64,000 nucleotides of DNA, from NCBI GenBank assembly GCA_046349315.1, contig JAXMCQ010000009.1, positions 107,268 to 171,267 of the forward strand, in the 5' to 3' direction. The notes under the pieces were generated by a model. The model had not been told where the DNA came from. It ran no database searches and saw nothing but the letters and a program-made list of their open reading frames with translations. The DNA comes from JAEUMG01 sp046349315 (lineage in GTDB: Bacteria; Pseudomonadota; Alphaproteobacteria; Rhizobiales; Aestuariivirgaceae). Below, one piece after another: positions 33,353 to 41,494 of the stretch (position 1 is its first letter; every line of letters begins with the position of its first letter). Position numbers and translations under genes: made by a program.

Positions 33353-34921
33353 ATGGCGATCTTTCTAACGCTCGTCGTGGCGATCATCATCGCCGCCATC
33401 ATCATCGCGTTCTTGCAGCGCTTTTACCGAAAAGCCACGCGCGAACGGGCACTTATAAGGACAGGCGCCGGTGGCAAGGCGGTCGTTCTGGACGGTGGTT
33501 TCATCGCCCTGCCCTTCCTCCACAAGGTCGAGGAAATCAACATGCGTACCATGCGGCTCGAAGTGCGCCGCACGGCTGAGAAGTCGCTGATGACCGAGGA
33601 TCGCCTGCGCCTCGACACCGAAATGGAATTCTACCTGCGCGTCGACCCGACGCTTGACGGTGTCGCCACCGCAGCCCAGGCCTTGGGCGCCAGGGCACTC
33701 AATCCGGATGAGATCAAGAACCTCTTCGAAGGCCGATTTATCGATGCAATTCAATCGGTTGTCGCCGCCAAGACGATGGACGAACTGCATGAAAGTCGTG
33801 CTGCCTTCGTGCGCGAAGTGGCGGCGATTTTAGGCCCCAGCATGGCCCAGAACGGCCTCAAACTCGAATCCGTCTCCCTCGTTCGCCTCGACCAGGCGCC
33901 GCTATCGGCGCTCGATGAAAACAACGCCTTCAACGCCGTCGGCATGCGGCGATTGGCCGAAATCATTGCCAGCAACAAGAAAAAGCGCGCCGAAATCGAG
34001 GCCGATGCCGATGTTTCGGTGCGCCAGACCCATCTCGATGGCCTGAAAAGGCGCCTAGAAATCGAGCAGCAGCAGCAACAAGCCCAGATTTATCAATCAC
34101 TTGCGGTCGAGAAGATGAAATCGGCCTCGACCGCCGAGACCGAAACCGCGCGTCAGGATTCGCAGCGCGCCACCGAACAAGCCCGCATCCACCGCGAACT
34201 GGAAGTGAGAACCGCCGAGATCAACCGCGACCGCGATTTGCGCGAACGCGAAGTCGAAGCCCTCCTCGCCGCCGAAACGATCAAGATCGACAGCCAGATC
34301 GCGCTCGCGAAAAAGCGCACCGCCGAATTGGCCGCCCAGGCTGACACCGAATTGGCCCGCAAGAAGGTGATCGCCGCCCAGGAAGAGGTCCAGGCCGAAA
34401 AGGAGCGCCTCGCTGCCGAACGCGAGCTCGATACCGCCCTGATCCGGGTCCGCCAGGAATCGCAGACCTCCGAAGAGCGCGCCAAGAGCGAGGTAAAGAC
34501 GCTCCTCGATCGCGTCCGCGCCGAAACCAATGCCGCCGACATGCGCGCCGATGCCCGTCGCTCCGAATTGAAGGCCGAGGCCGATGGCCGCCTGGCGATC
34601 GTCGCAGCTGAAAACACCATGTCGGACAATGTGATGCGCATGAAGATCGACATGCACAAGATCGACAAATTGCCGGAATTGGCCGAGCGCATGATGAAGC
34701 CGGTCGAGAAGATCGACTCGATCAGGATCAATCAGATCCAGGGTTTGGGCCAAATGGGCCCAGGCGGAAGCTCGGCCGCCTCGCCCGTCCAGAATGCAAC
34801 CGACGCCATCCTCAACCTCGCCTTGCAACTACCGACCATGCAGAAGCTCGGCCAGTCGCTCGGCCTCAATCTCGATCTGGGCGAGCCCACCCTTGCGGCA
34901 AGGGACCAACCGGATAAATGA
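33353..34921 (+). CDS. Flotillin-like protein (YqiK/SPFH family)
   Basis: A 522-residue protein with one N-terminal membrane segment (FLTLVVAIIIAAIIIAFL), an SPFH domain (about 30-190; ALIRTGAGGKAVVLDGGF start), and a long Ala/Glu-rich coiled coil (about 210-430) typical of flotillins. The C-terminus (about 455-522) has a Gly-rich link and hydrophobic segments. Flotillins form large membrane scaffolds. A longer open frame exists, but ATG at 33353 starts right at the membrane segment. An NfeD-like protein, the usual partner, is not seen in the window. It may be co-regulated with the divergent MarR gene. The amide ABC operon begins 70 bases downstream. Confidence 0.88.
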   Translation: MAIFLTLVVAIIIAAIIIAFLQRFYRKATRERALIRTGAGGKAVVLDGGFIALPFLHKVEEINMRTMRLEVRRTAEKSLMTEDRLRLDTEMEFYLRVDPTLDGVATAAQALGARALNPDEIKNLFEGRFIDAIQSVVAAKTMDELHESRAAFVREVAAILGPSMAQNGLKLESVSLVRLDQAPLSALDENNAFNAVGMRRLAEIIASNKKKRAEIEADADVSVRQTHLDGLKRRLEIEQQQQQAQIYQSLAVEKMKSASTAETETARQDSQRATEQARIHRELEVRTAEINRDRDLREREVEALLAAETIKIDSQIALAKKRTAELAAQADTELARKKVIAAQEEVQAEKERLAAERELDTALIRVRQESQTSEERAKSEVKTLLDRVRAETNAADMRADARRSELKAEADGRLAIVAAENTMSDNVMRMKIDMHKIDKLPELAERMMKPVEKIDSIRINQIQGLGQMGPGGSSAASPVQNATDAILNLALQLPTMQKLGQSLGLNLDLGEPTLAARDQPDK

Positions 34922-34991
34922 TTTGGCAGCAGCGTCCGCCGCGGTTGCGGCCGCTCGCGCTCACACACCAACCGCCAGGGAGAAACGAAAA

Positions 34992-36212
34992 ATGATACTG
35001 TCCCGCAGAAATATGCTCAAAGGCTCGGCTGCGGCCGGCGCGCTCGCCGCCCTGCCGCCGATGGCCATTGCCGATGACGTGATCAAGGTCGGCTCGATCC
35101 ACGACCTCTCCGGCATTTTCGATATTTACGGCAAGCCGATGGACAAGGCGGTCGGTCTCGTCATCGACGAGATCAATGCCGGCGGCGGCCTGCTCGGCCT
35201 GAAGCTCGAGAAGATCTCCTACGACACGCAGTCCGACATGGCGCTCTACACGCAATATGCGCAGCAATTGACGCGCCAGGATCACGTCAATGTCGTCCAT
35301 GGCGGCATTCTCTCGGCTTCTCGCGAAGCCATCCGCCCGACCTTGCGCAAGGCCGAGACGCTTTACTTCTACAACACGCAATATGAAGGCGGCGTGTGCG
35401 ACCGCAACATCTTCTGCACCGGCGTGACGCCGGCTCAGCAATCCGAAGTCCTGCTCCCGGCCATCATCAAGAAATGGGGCAAGAAGATCTACTCGCTCGC
35501 TGCGGACTATAATTACGGCCAGATCACCGCCAAATGGGTGCAGCATTATGCTGAGGCCAATGGCGGCGAAATCGTCCAGACGGATTTCTTCCCGCTCGAT
35601 GTCGCGGATTTCGGTGCGACCATCACCAAGATCCAGGAAGCCAAGCCCGACATCGTCATGTCGATCCTGGTCGGCGGCGCGCATATGTCCTTCTATCGCC
35701 AATGGGCGGCAGCCGGCATGAACACGAAGATCCCCATGGCTTCGACGACATTGTGCGTCGGCAATGAGCATCGCGTGCTCACCCCGGCCGAAGGCAATGG
35801 CATCATGGTCGCCTATTCCTGGTCGCAAGAGCGCGACACGCCGGAAAACAAGGCCTTCCTCGAAAAATGGCAGAAGGCCTTTGGCAGCACCGACGATCTC
35901 CACGAGCTCGCGGTCGCCACGTATTCCGGCATGAATCTCTGGGCCGAAGGCGTGCGCAAGGCAGGCTCCATCGACCGCATGAAGGTCATCGAAGCGCTCG
36001 AGACCGGCATTTCCTTCGAAGGACCGGCCGGCAAGATCACCATCGATCCGCCTACGCATCACGCCATCAACGACGTGCTCCTCATGCAGGTCGAGGATCA
36101 GAAGATGAAGGTGCTGGAGGTTTTCCCGCAACGACAGCCGGTCGATACGCAAGCCGTCTGCGATCTCAAGAAGAACCCGGACGACAATCAGCAATATGAG
36201 ATCAAGATTTGA
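34992..36212 (+). CDS. Urea/short-chain-amide-type ABC solute-binding protein
   Basis: A 406-residue periplasmic protein of the Peripla_BP_5 group (UrtA/FmdD/AmiC-like). A twin-arginine signal (SRRNMLKGSAAAG) ends near AIADD. The mature part begins VIKVGSIHDLSGIFDIYG and contains GVTPAQQSEVLLPAII and DVADFGATITKIQEAKPDIV, which I associate with urea- and amide-binding proteins more than with leucine-binding ones. ATG at 34992 has AGGGAG upstream; the open frame extends further but without a start signal. It is the first gene of a five-gene transporter operon that ends in an amidase, so an amide is the likely ligand. A large hairpin element separates it from the permease gene. Confidence 0.88.
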   Translation: MILSRRNMLKGSAAAGALAALPPMAIADDVIKVGSIHDLSGIFDIYGKPMDKAVGLVIDEINAGGGLLGLKLEKISYDTQSDMALYTQYAQQLTRQDHVNVVHGGILSASREAIRPTLRKAETLYFYNTQYEGGVCDRNIFCTGVTPAQQSEVLLPAIIKKWGKKIYSLAADYNYGQITAKWVQHYAEANGGEIVQTDFFPLDVADFGATITKIQEAKPDIVMSILVGGAHMSFYRQWAAAGMNTKIPMASTTLCVGNEHRVLTPAEGNGIMVAYSWSQERDTPENKAFLEKWQKAFGSTDDLHELAVATYSGMNLWAEGVRKAGSIDRMKVIEALETGISFEGPAGKITIDPPTHHAINDVLLMQVEDQKMKVLEVFPQRQPVDTQAVCDLKKNPDDNQQYEIKI

Positions 36213-36228
36213 TCTGGACTGAACTCCT

Positions 36229-36391
36229 CCTCCCTCCGCCGCGCCGCGCAAGCGGCGTGGGGAGGGTGTCACGCGAAAGCGTGACGGGTGGGGTCTCTCC
36301 GATTGAGTACTGCCCCACCCGGCGCGCCGACCCACCCCACCCGGCGCGTTGCACGCGCCACCCTCCCCGCGCTGTGCGCGGCGGAGGGAGG
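36229..36391. repeat. Complex palindromic element inside the amide ABC operon
   Basis: The ends form 16-base perfect inverted arms (36229-36244, CCTCCCTCCGCCGCGC, with 36376-36391). Within lie GCCGC-GCAA-GCGGC, GTCACGC-GAAA-GCGTGAC (36268-36285) and GGCGCG-TTGCA-CGCGCC (36343-36359), so the RNA would be a multi-branched structure with GNRA tetraloops. It has no T-run, so it is unlikely to be a strong terminator. Its 3' arm (GGAGGGAGG) lies next to the permease start and may hide or supply its ribosome binding site. It looks like a member of a dispersed intergenic repeat family. Confidence 0.65.
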
Positions 36392-36400
36392 TAGTCGGTC

Positions 36401-37267
36401 ATGGACTACGCCGTCGTCGTCATCATCGAGATCCTCTACGCAATATCGGTCCTTGCGCTGATCAGCGCGGGTCTTGCGGTGATCTTCGGCATGATGCGGG
36501 TGATCAATCTCGCCCACGGCGAGTTTTTGATACTTGGCTCCTATGCGGCGATCTTCTCCAACCGCTACGGCGTGCCGATCTATCTCGCCATCCTGGTCGC
36601 CGCTCCGCTGGCCGGGGCGATCTGGGGTTTTCTCGTCGAACGCCTCATCGTGCGCTGGCTCTATGGCCGCCTCATCAACACCATGCTCGCCACCTGGGGC
36701 TTGAGTCTTGCGATGATGGGCGCCTTCGTCATGATCTTCGGCAATACCCAGACGGGCATCAGCGCGCCGATCCCCGGCTTTACCGTCGGCGCCTATCAGA
36801 TCAACGGCTATAATCTCTTCATCATCGCAATGGCGATCATCGTCATGATCGGGCTCTATGCGGTGATGAAGGGAACCCGCGCCGGGCTCGTGGCGCGTGC
36901 CGCGATGCAGCGGCCCGACATGGCGCAGGCCTTCGGTTACAACACATCGCAAGTCTACATGTGGACTTTCGTTGCGGGCTCGGCCCTTGCAGGTCTTGCC
37001 GGCGGAATCCTGACACCCATTTTCGGTGCCATTCCCACCGGCGGCGCCAATTACATCGCAAAAGCCTTCATCACGGTGATCACCGGCGGCGCCTCTGTCG
37101 TATCGGGCACATTGGCGAGCGCCTCGATCCTCGGCCTCGTCTATCAGATCTTCACCTTTCTCTCGACGTCGGTCGTGGGTGAAATTGCACTGCTCATTGC
37201 CGCTGTCGTGCTGCTTCGCATCCTGCCCACCGGCATCACCGGGCGCTTCCTGAGGAACCGGGTTTGA
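36401..37267 (+). CDS. Urea/amide/branched-chain-amino-acid-type ABC permease (LivH/UrtB-like)
   Basis: A 288-residue inner-membrane protein with about eight membrane segments. It has the family start LISAGLAVIFGMMRVINLAHGEFLILGSYA and the loop GGILTPIFGAIPTGGANYIAKAF followed by VITGGASVVSGTLASA, the ATPase-contact region. ATG at 36401, with the GGAGGGAGGT sequence of the hairpin element ahead of it. It pairs with the LivM-type permease four bases downstream. Confidence 0.92.
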   Translation: MDYAVVVIIEILYAISVLALISAGLAVIFGMMRVINLAHGEFLILGSYAAIFSNRYGVPIYLAILVAAPLAGAIWGFLVERLIVRWLYGRLINTMLATWGLSLAMMGAFVMIFGNTQTGISAPIPGFTVGAYQINGYNLFIIAMAIIVMIGLYAVMKGTRAGLVARAAMQRPDMAQAFGYNTSQVYMWTFVAGSALAGLAGGILTPIFGAIPTGGANYIAKAFITVITGGASVVSGTLASASILGLVYQIFTFLSTSVVGEIALLIAAVVLLRILPTGITGRFLRNRV

Positions 37268-37271
37268 GCGT

Positions 37272-38288
37272 ATGAAGACGGGCCGCGAAATCCTGCTGAC
37301 CGCCATTGTCGGTCTCATCATCATGTTCGCGCTGCCATTGGCGCTCAGCCACTATACGCTCACGGTACTTACAGCATTTGCGATCCTTGCCCTGAGTCTT
37401 GGATTCGTCTGGGGTTATGGCGGCATTCTCTGCTTCGGCCAAGCGGCCTTTTACGGTCTCGGCGGCTATGCTTTCGCCATCACCGCCATCAACACCGACA
37501 TGCCTTGGCTCGGTTTTCTTGCGGCGATCCTCGTCCCGGCTGTGATCGCAGCGCTGCTCGGCGCCATGATGTTTTATGGGCGCCTGTCCGATGTTTACAT
37601 GGCGGTCGTCACGCTCGTCTTCACTTTGATCCTGTTCAAGTTCATGAACACGACCGCCGGCGAAGCCTATCGCATCGGCTCGGCGCGGTTGGGCGGATAT
37701 AACGGCATTCCGGGCTTCCCGACGCTCACCAAGCCATGGAACACCAACGACTATCTCTACAATGAGAGCCTTTATTACTTCGCCTTCCTGCTCCTCATCG
37801 CGCTCTACGTGATCGTGCAACTGACACTCAGGAGCTCATTCGGCCGCACCCTCGTCGGCATCCGCGAGAATGAATTGCGCGCCGAACTCATGGGCTACGA
37901 CGTGCGCCTGCTCAAGACGCTCGCCTTCACCATTGGCGGTGCGATCGCCGGCATCGCCGGCTGCATCTTCGCCAATTGGGCGGAGATCATTACGCCCAAT
38001 ATGTTCTCGCTCGGCCAGTCTTCCGAGATCATCATCTGGACCATTGTTGGCGGAGCGGGGACATTGGCCGGCCCGATCATCGGCGCCGGCGTGCTCGGCT
38101 ATCTCAAGATCGCGCTTGGCGAGAATTCCGGGCTCAACAACTTCTTCATCATGGGCGTCGTGCTGATTGCGGCCGTGCTTTTCCTGCCGCGCGGCATTTT
38201 CCCGACTGTCCAGAGCCTGTTTGCGAGGCTTTCGCGCGGACGCCCGCGCCAGAAGGCAACGCGCCGGAGACGGTCCCGTGCCGGCTAA
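37272..38288 (+). CDS. Urea/amide/branched-chain-amino-acid-type ABC permease (LivM/UrtC-like)
   Basis: A 338-residue inner-membrane protein with about nine membrane segments. Typical features are SLGFVWGYGGILCFGQAAFYGLGGYA near 40, the loop GRTLVGIRENELRAELMGYDV near 195 and IWTIVGGAGTLAGPIIGAGVL near 258. The C-terminus is basic (SRGRPRQKATRRRRSRA). It starts four bases after the previous gene and overlaps the LivG-type ATPase gene by 11 bases. Confidence 0.92.
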   Translation: MKTGREILLTAIVGLIIMFALPLALSHYTLTVLTAFAILALSLGFVWGYGGILCFGQAAFYGLGGYAFAITAINTDMPWLGFLAAILVPAVIAALLGAMMFYGRLSDVYMAVVTLVFTLILFKFMNTTAGEAYRIGSARLGGYNGIPGFPTLTKPWNTNDYLYNESLYYFAFLLLIALYVIVQLTLRSSFGRTLVGIRENELRAELMGYDVRLLKTLAFTIGGAIAGIAGCIFANWAEIITPNMFSLGQSSEIIIWTIVGGAGTLAGPIIGAGVLGYLKIALGENSGLNNFFIMGVVLIAAVLFLPRGIFPTVQSLFARLSRGRPRQKATRRRRSRAG

Positions 38289-38997
38289 TGCTGTTGTCGA
38301 ATCACACGGACTGAGCGTCCATTTCGGCGGTGTTGCGGCGCTCGATCGCGTCAGTGTGGCGATCGCCGAGAAGGAATTGCGCTGCCTGATCGGCCCGAAT
38401 GGTGCCGGCAAGAGTACCTTCTTCAAATGCCTCACTGGGCAGCTCAAGCCAAGCGAAGGCACGGTCCAGATTCGCGGCGAAGACACGACCGGCTGGAACC
38501 CGCACGAGATTGCGCGGCTGGGCGTCGGCATCAAGACGCAAGTGCCCTCGGTGATGAACGGTTTGACGGCGCGCGAGAACATCTGGCTCGCCGCCAAGCG
38601 CAAGAATTCGGCGCGCACTGCCGACAGGATCGTCGCCGAAACGCTCGACCGGTTGAAGATCGGCGAGTTTGCGGGAACCGAAGTGGTTCGCCTTGCCCAT
38701 GGCCAGCGGCAATTGGTGGAGCTTGGAATCGTGCTCGCCGGAAAGCCCTGGCTGATCCTGCTCGATGAGCCGGCGGCCGGCCTCACCGGCGAAGAAGTGC
38801 AGCGCATGGTCGAGGTCATCCGCGAGATGAACACGGATGCCTCGCTGATCATCGTCGAACACGACATGCATTTCATCCGCAGCATCGCCAAGATCGTGAC
38901 GGTGTTTCACCAGGGCCGCGTGCTGATCGAAGCGCCGGTCGAAACCGTGCTCGCCGATCAGAAAGTGCGCGATGTCTATCTGGGGAGGAAGGGGTGA
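38278..38997 (+). CDS. Urea/amide-type ABC ATP-binding protein (LivG/UrtD-like)
   Basis: A 239-residue ATPase with Walker A GPNGAGKST (near 39), signature LAHGQRQLVELG (near 143), Walker B WLILLDEPAAGLTGEE (near 160) and the switch His in IIVEHDMHFI. The signature has LAHGQ where most ABC proteins have LSGGQ, as is common in this subfamily. The start is GTG at 38278, with GGAG seven bases before it; this overlaps the LivM gene by 11 bases. It works with the LivF-like domain encoded downstream. Confidence 0.92.
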   Translation: MPANAVVESHGLSVHFGGVAALDRVSVAIAEKELRCLIGPNGAGKSTFFKCLTGQLKPSEGTVQIRGEDTTGWNPHEIARLGVGIKTQVPSVMNGLTARENIWLAAKRKNSARTADRIVAETLDRLKIGEFAGTEVVRLAHGQRQLVELGIVLAGKPWLILLDEPAAGLTGEEVQRMVEVIREMNTDASLIIVEHDMHFIRSIAKIVTVFHQGRVLIEAPVETVLADQKVRDVYLGRKG

Positions 38998-39027
38998 GGG
39001 TAGTTTTCCCAAGCCCCTCCCCCAATT

Positions 39028-39113
39028 CGTCACCCCAGCGAAAGCTGGGGTCCCCTGACGCGGTGCCGCGAGCGGAGATGATTCAGGGGATGCCAGCTTT
39101 CGCTGGCATGACG
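39028..39113. repeat. Cloverleaf-like palindromic repeat between LivG and LivF genes
   Basis: Three hairpins inside a short closing stem: CCCCAGC-GAAA-GCTGGGG (39033-39050), CCCCTGA ... TCAGGGG (39052-39089, long loop) and ATGCCAGC-TTTC-GCTGGCAT (39090-39109), closed by CGTC/GACG at 39028-39031 and 39110-39113. It lacks all tRNA signatures. The sequence CACCCCAGCGAAAGCTGGGG is of a kind widely repeated between genes in alphaproteobacteria. It lies 24 bases before the LivF start and may affect RNA stability. Confidence 0.65.
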
Positions 39114-39132
39114 GCTTGTAGAGGTGTGCGCC

Positions 39133-41454
39133 ATGGCTGACGCAACCCCGCTCCTTGAGGTTGAAACATTGCGCGGTGGCTATGGCGACGTGCCGGTCCT
39201 GCATGGCGTGTCGCTCGCCGTGAACGAGGGCGAGGTCGTCGGTCTCCTCGGCCATAACGGCATGGGCAAGTCGACATTGTTGCGCACCGTCATGGGCTTT
39301 CTGCCGGCGACCGGCGGCACGATCCGCTTCGACGGCACCGATATCACCAAGATGCCGCCTTATGGCCGCGCGCGGCTTGGGCTCGGCTATGTGCCGCAGG
39401 GCCGCGGCATATTCCCGGCGCTTTCTACGCTCGACAATCTGCGCTTCGCCTATCCCGGCGATGCCGGTGGCCAGGAGGAGGCGATCACCGCGATCCTCAA
39501 GGACTTTCCGCGGCTCGAACCATTGCTTGATCGCCAGGCGGGGCTCCTCTCTGGCGGCGAGCAGCAGATCCTGGCGCTTGCGCGTTGCCTCATCGCCGAG
39601 CCGCATATGCTGCTACTCGACGAGCCGACCGAAGGCATCCAGCCTTCGATCATCGAGGAGATCGACGGCATCCTCTCGCGACTGCGCAAGGATCAAGGCC
39701 TCACCATTCTGGTCGTCGAACAAAATCTCGAATTCCTGACTGATCTTTGCGATCGCTTGCTGATTTTCGAGAAGGGCCAGATCAAGGGCGAAGTGGCGCG
39801 CGCCGAGATGACCGGCGCTGCGCTCATCGAAGATTTCGCAGGATTGGGCACGGCGCGAACGACTCGCGCCGATCGGCCCGGCCCATCACCCAAAATTCTA
39901 TCCACGCGCGGCGCAACGACCGCGATGAGGGAGGTCTATATGACCGTTCGCCGCCCGACACTTGATCAATTGCGCGGGATCGTCAGCGATCTCAACATGA
40001 CCATGAGCGATGCCGATCTCTCGACCTTCCTCGGCCAGATGGAAGCGACCTTCCAAGCCTATGATCGCGTCGATGCATTGCCCGACTACCTGCCCAAGGT
40101 GAAGTATCCGCGCACCCCGGGCTACAAGCCTGGCGCCAACGAGAACCCGCTGAATGCCTGGTATGTGAAATGCGAAGTGCGCGGCGCGGCCTCTGGCGCC
40201 TTGGAGGGAAAGCGCATCGCGCTGAAAGACAATATCTGTCTTGCCGGCGTGCCGATGATGAATGGTGCTTCGACGCTCGAAGGCTACACGCCGGACGTCG
40301 ATGCAACCGTCGTCACTCGCATTCTCGATGCCGGCGGCACGATCGTCGGCAAGGCGCATTGCGAATTCTTCTGCCTCTCGGGCGGCAGCCACACCAATGC
40401 GACCGGCCCTGTGCACAATCCGTGGCGCATGGGCTATTCGGCCGGCGGTTCGTCATCCGGCTCGGCGGCGTTGATCGCCGCGGGCGAGATCGAAATGGCG
40501 ATCGGCGGCGATCAGGGCGGATCGATCCGCATGCCGGCTTCCTTCTGCGGCATCTACGGCATGAAGCCGACCCATGGCCTCGTGCCCTATACCGGCATCA
40601 TGCCGATCGAGCCGACGATCGATCATACCGGCCCGATGACGGCGAATGTTGCGTCCAATGCATTGCTGCTCGAAATCCTGGCCGGACCCGACGGTCTTGA
40701 CCCGCGCCAGATCAATGTCAGGACCGATCATTATACGGCGGCATTGGGCCGCGGCGTCGCCGGCTTGCGCATCGGCATCGTAAGCGAGGGCTTCGGCCGG
40801 CCCGAAAGCGAGCGCGATGTCGACCAGAAGGTGCGGAAGGCGGCGGAGAAATTCCGCGGCCTCGGCGCGACGGTTGAGGAAGTCTCAGTCCCCATGCATC
40901 GCGATGGGCTTGCCATCTGGACGCCGATCGCGCTCGAAGGCCTCACCGACATCATGATGCACGGCAATGGCTTCGGCACCGGCTGGGAAGGGCTTTATGT
41001 AACGAGCCTTCTCGATGCGCATGCGAATTGGCGAAGCCGCGCCAATGAGTTGTCGCATTCGCTCAAAGTCTCGATGTTCGTCGGCGAGTACATGCAGAAA
41101 ACCTATCGCGGGCATTTCTATGCCAAGGCGCAGAACCTTGCGCGGGCTCTGCGTGCGGCCTATGACGAGGCATTGTCGCGCTGTGATTTGCTGCTGATGC
41201 CGACGACGGCGATGAAGGCAACGCCCTTGCCGCCGCCCGGTGCGCCGATTCCGCTCGTGCTCCAGCGCGCCTTCGAGATGATCGGCAATACCGCGCCCTT
41301 CGACACGTCGGGCCACCCCGCCATGTCGATTCCGTGCGGGCTTTCGGAGGGCTTGCCGGTCGGCATGATGCTCATCGGCAAGCATTGGGCGGAATCGACC
41401 ATCTACCGCGCCGCCCATGCTTTCGAGCAACTGGGCGACTGGCGCAAGATGTGA
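39133..41454 (+). CDS. LivF-type ABC ATPase fused in frame to amidase
   Basis: One open frame of 773 codons. Residues 1-245 are a LivF/UrtE-type ATPase: Walker A GHNGMGKST (near 39), signature LSGGEQQILALARC (near 137), Walker B MLLLDEPTEGIQPS (near 158), switch His replaced by Gln in LVVEQNLEFL as usual. A 25-residue linker rich in Arg, Pro and Thr (TARTTRADRPGPSPKILST) leads without stop to a full amidase-signature enzyme (from residue 270). The join has no stop codon in 39838-39940. Because the amidase has its own start signal (see next entry), the cell may make both a fusion and a free amidase, or a stop codon was recently lost. ATG at 39133 has GAGG eight bases upstream. I know no standard family with this order. 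Confidence 0.8.
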   Translation: MADATPLLEVETLRGGYGDVPVLHGVSLAVNEGEVVGLLGHNGMGKSTLLRTVMGFLPATGGTIRFDGTDITKMPPYGRARLGLGYVPQGRGIFPALSTLDNLRFAYPGDAGGQEEAITAILKDFPRLEPLLDRQAGLLSGGEQQILALARCLIAEPHMLLLDEPTEGIQPSIIEEIDGILSRLRKDQGLTILVVEQNLEFLTDLCDRLLIFEKGQIKGEVARAEMTGAALIEDFAGLGTARTTRADRPGPSPKILSTRGATTAMREVYMTVRRPTLDQLRGIVSDLNMTMSDADLSTFLGQMEATFQAYDRVDALPDYLPKVKYPRTPGYKPGANENPLNAWYVKCEVRGAASGALEGKRIALKDNICLAGVPMMNGASTLEGYTPDVDATVVTRILDAGGTIVGKAHCEFFCLSGGSHTNATGPVHNPWRMGYSAGGSSSGSAALIAAGEIEMAIGGDQGGSIRMPASFCGIYGMKPTHGLVPYTGIMPIEPTIDHTGPMTANVASNALLLEILAGPDGLDPRQINVRTDHYTAALGRGVAGLRIGIVSEGFGRPESERDVDQKVRKAAEKFRGLGATVEEVSVPMHRDGLAIWTPIALEGLTDIMMHGNGFGTGWEGLYVTSLLDAHANWRSRANELSHSLKVSMFVGEYMQKTYRGHFYAKAQNLARALRAAYDEALSRCDLLLMPTTAMKATPLPPPGAPIPLVLQRAFEMIGNTAPFDTSGHPAMSIPCGLSEGLPVGMMLIGKHWAESTIYRAAHAFEQLGDWRKM
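39940..41454 (+). CDS. Amidase (amidase-signature family), internal start within the fused frame
   Basis: A 504-residue amidase reading from ATG at 39940, which has a strong GGGAGGT five bases upstream. The Ser-cisSer-Lys triad is present: Lys96 in ALKDN, cis-Ser in SAGGSSSGSA (about 171) and Ser195 in GGDQGGSIR. With this start, the active-site Asp191 and Ser195 have the same numbers as in the Rhodococcus amidase that is coupled to nitrile hydratase, which supports it as the ancestral start. C-terminal stretches GHPAMSIPCGL and LPVGMMLIGKHW fit the same group. It hydrolyses amides to carboxylic acid and ammonia. The gene follows an amide-type transporter and precedes an acyl-CoA ligase, giving a logical import-hydrolyse-activate order. 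Confidence 0.85.
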   Translation: MTVRRPTLDQLRGIVSDLNMTMSDADLSTFLGQMEATFQAYDRVDALPDYLPKVKYPRTPGYKPGANENPLNAWYVKCEVRGAASGALEGKRIALKDNICLAGVPMMNGASTLEGYTPDVDATVVTRILDAGGTIVGKAHCEFFCLSGGSHTNATGPVHNPWRMGYSAGGSSSGSAALIAAGEIEMAIGGDQGGSIRMPASFCGIYGMKPTHGLVPYTGIMPIEPTIDHTGPMTANVASNALLLEILAGPDGLDPRQINVRTDHYTAALGRGVAGLRIGIVSEGFGRPESERDVDQKVRKAAEKFRGLGATVEEVSVPMHRDGLAIWTPIALEGLTDIMMHGNGFGTGWEGLYVTSLLDAHANWRSRANELSHSLKVSMFVGEYMQKTYRGHFYAKAQNLARALRAAYDEALSRCDLLLMPTTAMKATPLPPPGAPIPLVLQRAFEMIGNTAPFDTSGHPAMSIPCGLSEGLPVGMMLIGKHWAESTIYRAAHAFEQLGDWRKM

Positions 41455-41494
41455 GATATTGGGGCATGTTCTGGCCAGGGAGGAATGCCGGATC

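Noticed and set aside
36209..36394. 61-codon frame in the palindromic element
   Set aside because: It is produced by the hairpin sequence itself and has no start signal or recognisable product.
39028..39113. Cloverleaf fold that could be taken for a tRNA
   Set aside because: No acceptor stem of seven bases, no T-arm GTTCGA sequence, no anticodon loop pattern; it is a palindromic repeat.
39961..39973. TTGATCAATTG as an FNR-type site
   Set aside because: Spacing does not fit TTGAT-N4-ATCAA and it lies inside the amidase coding sequence.
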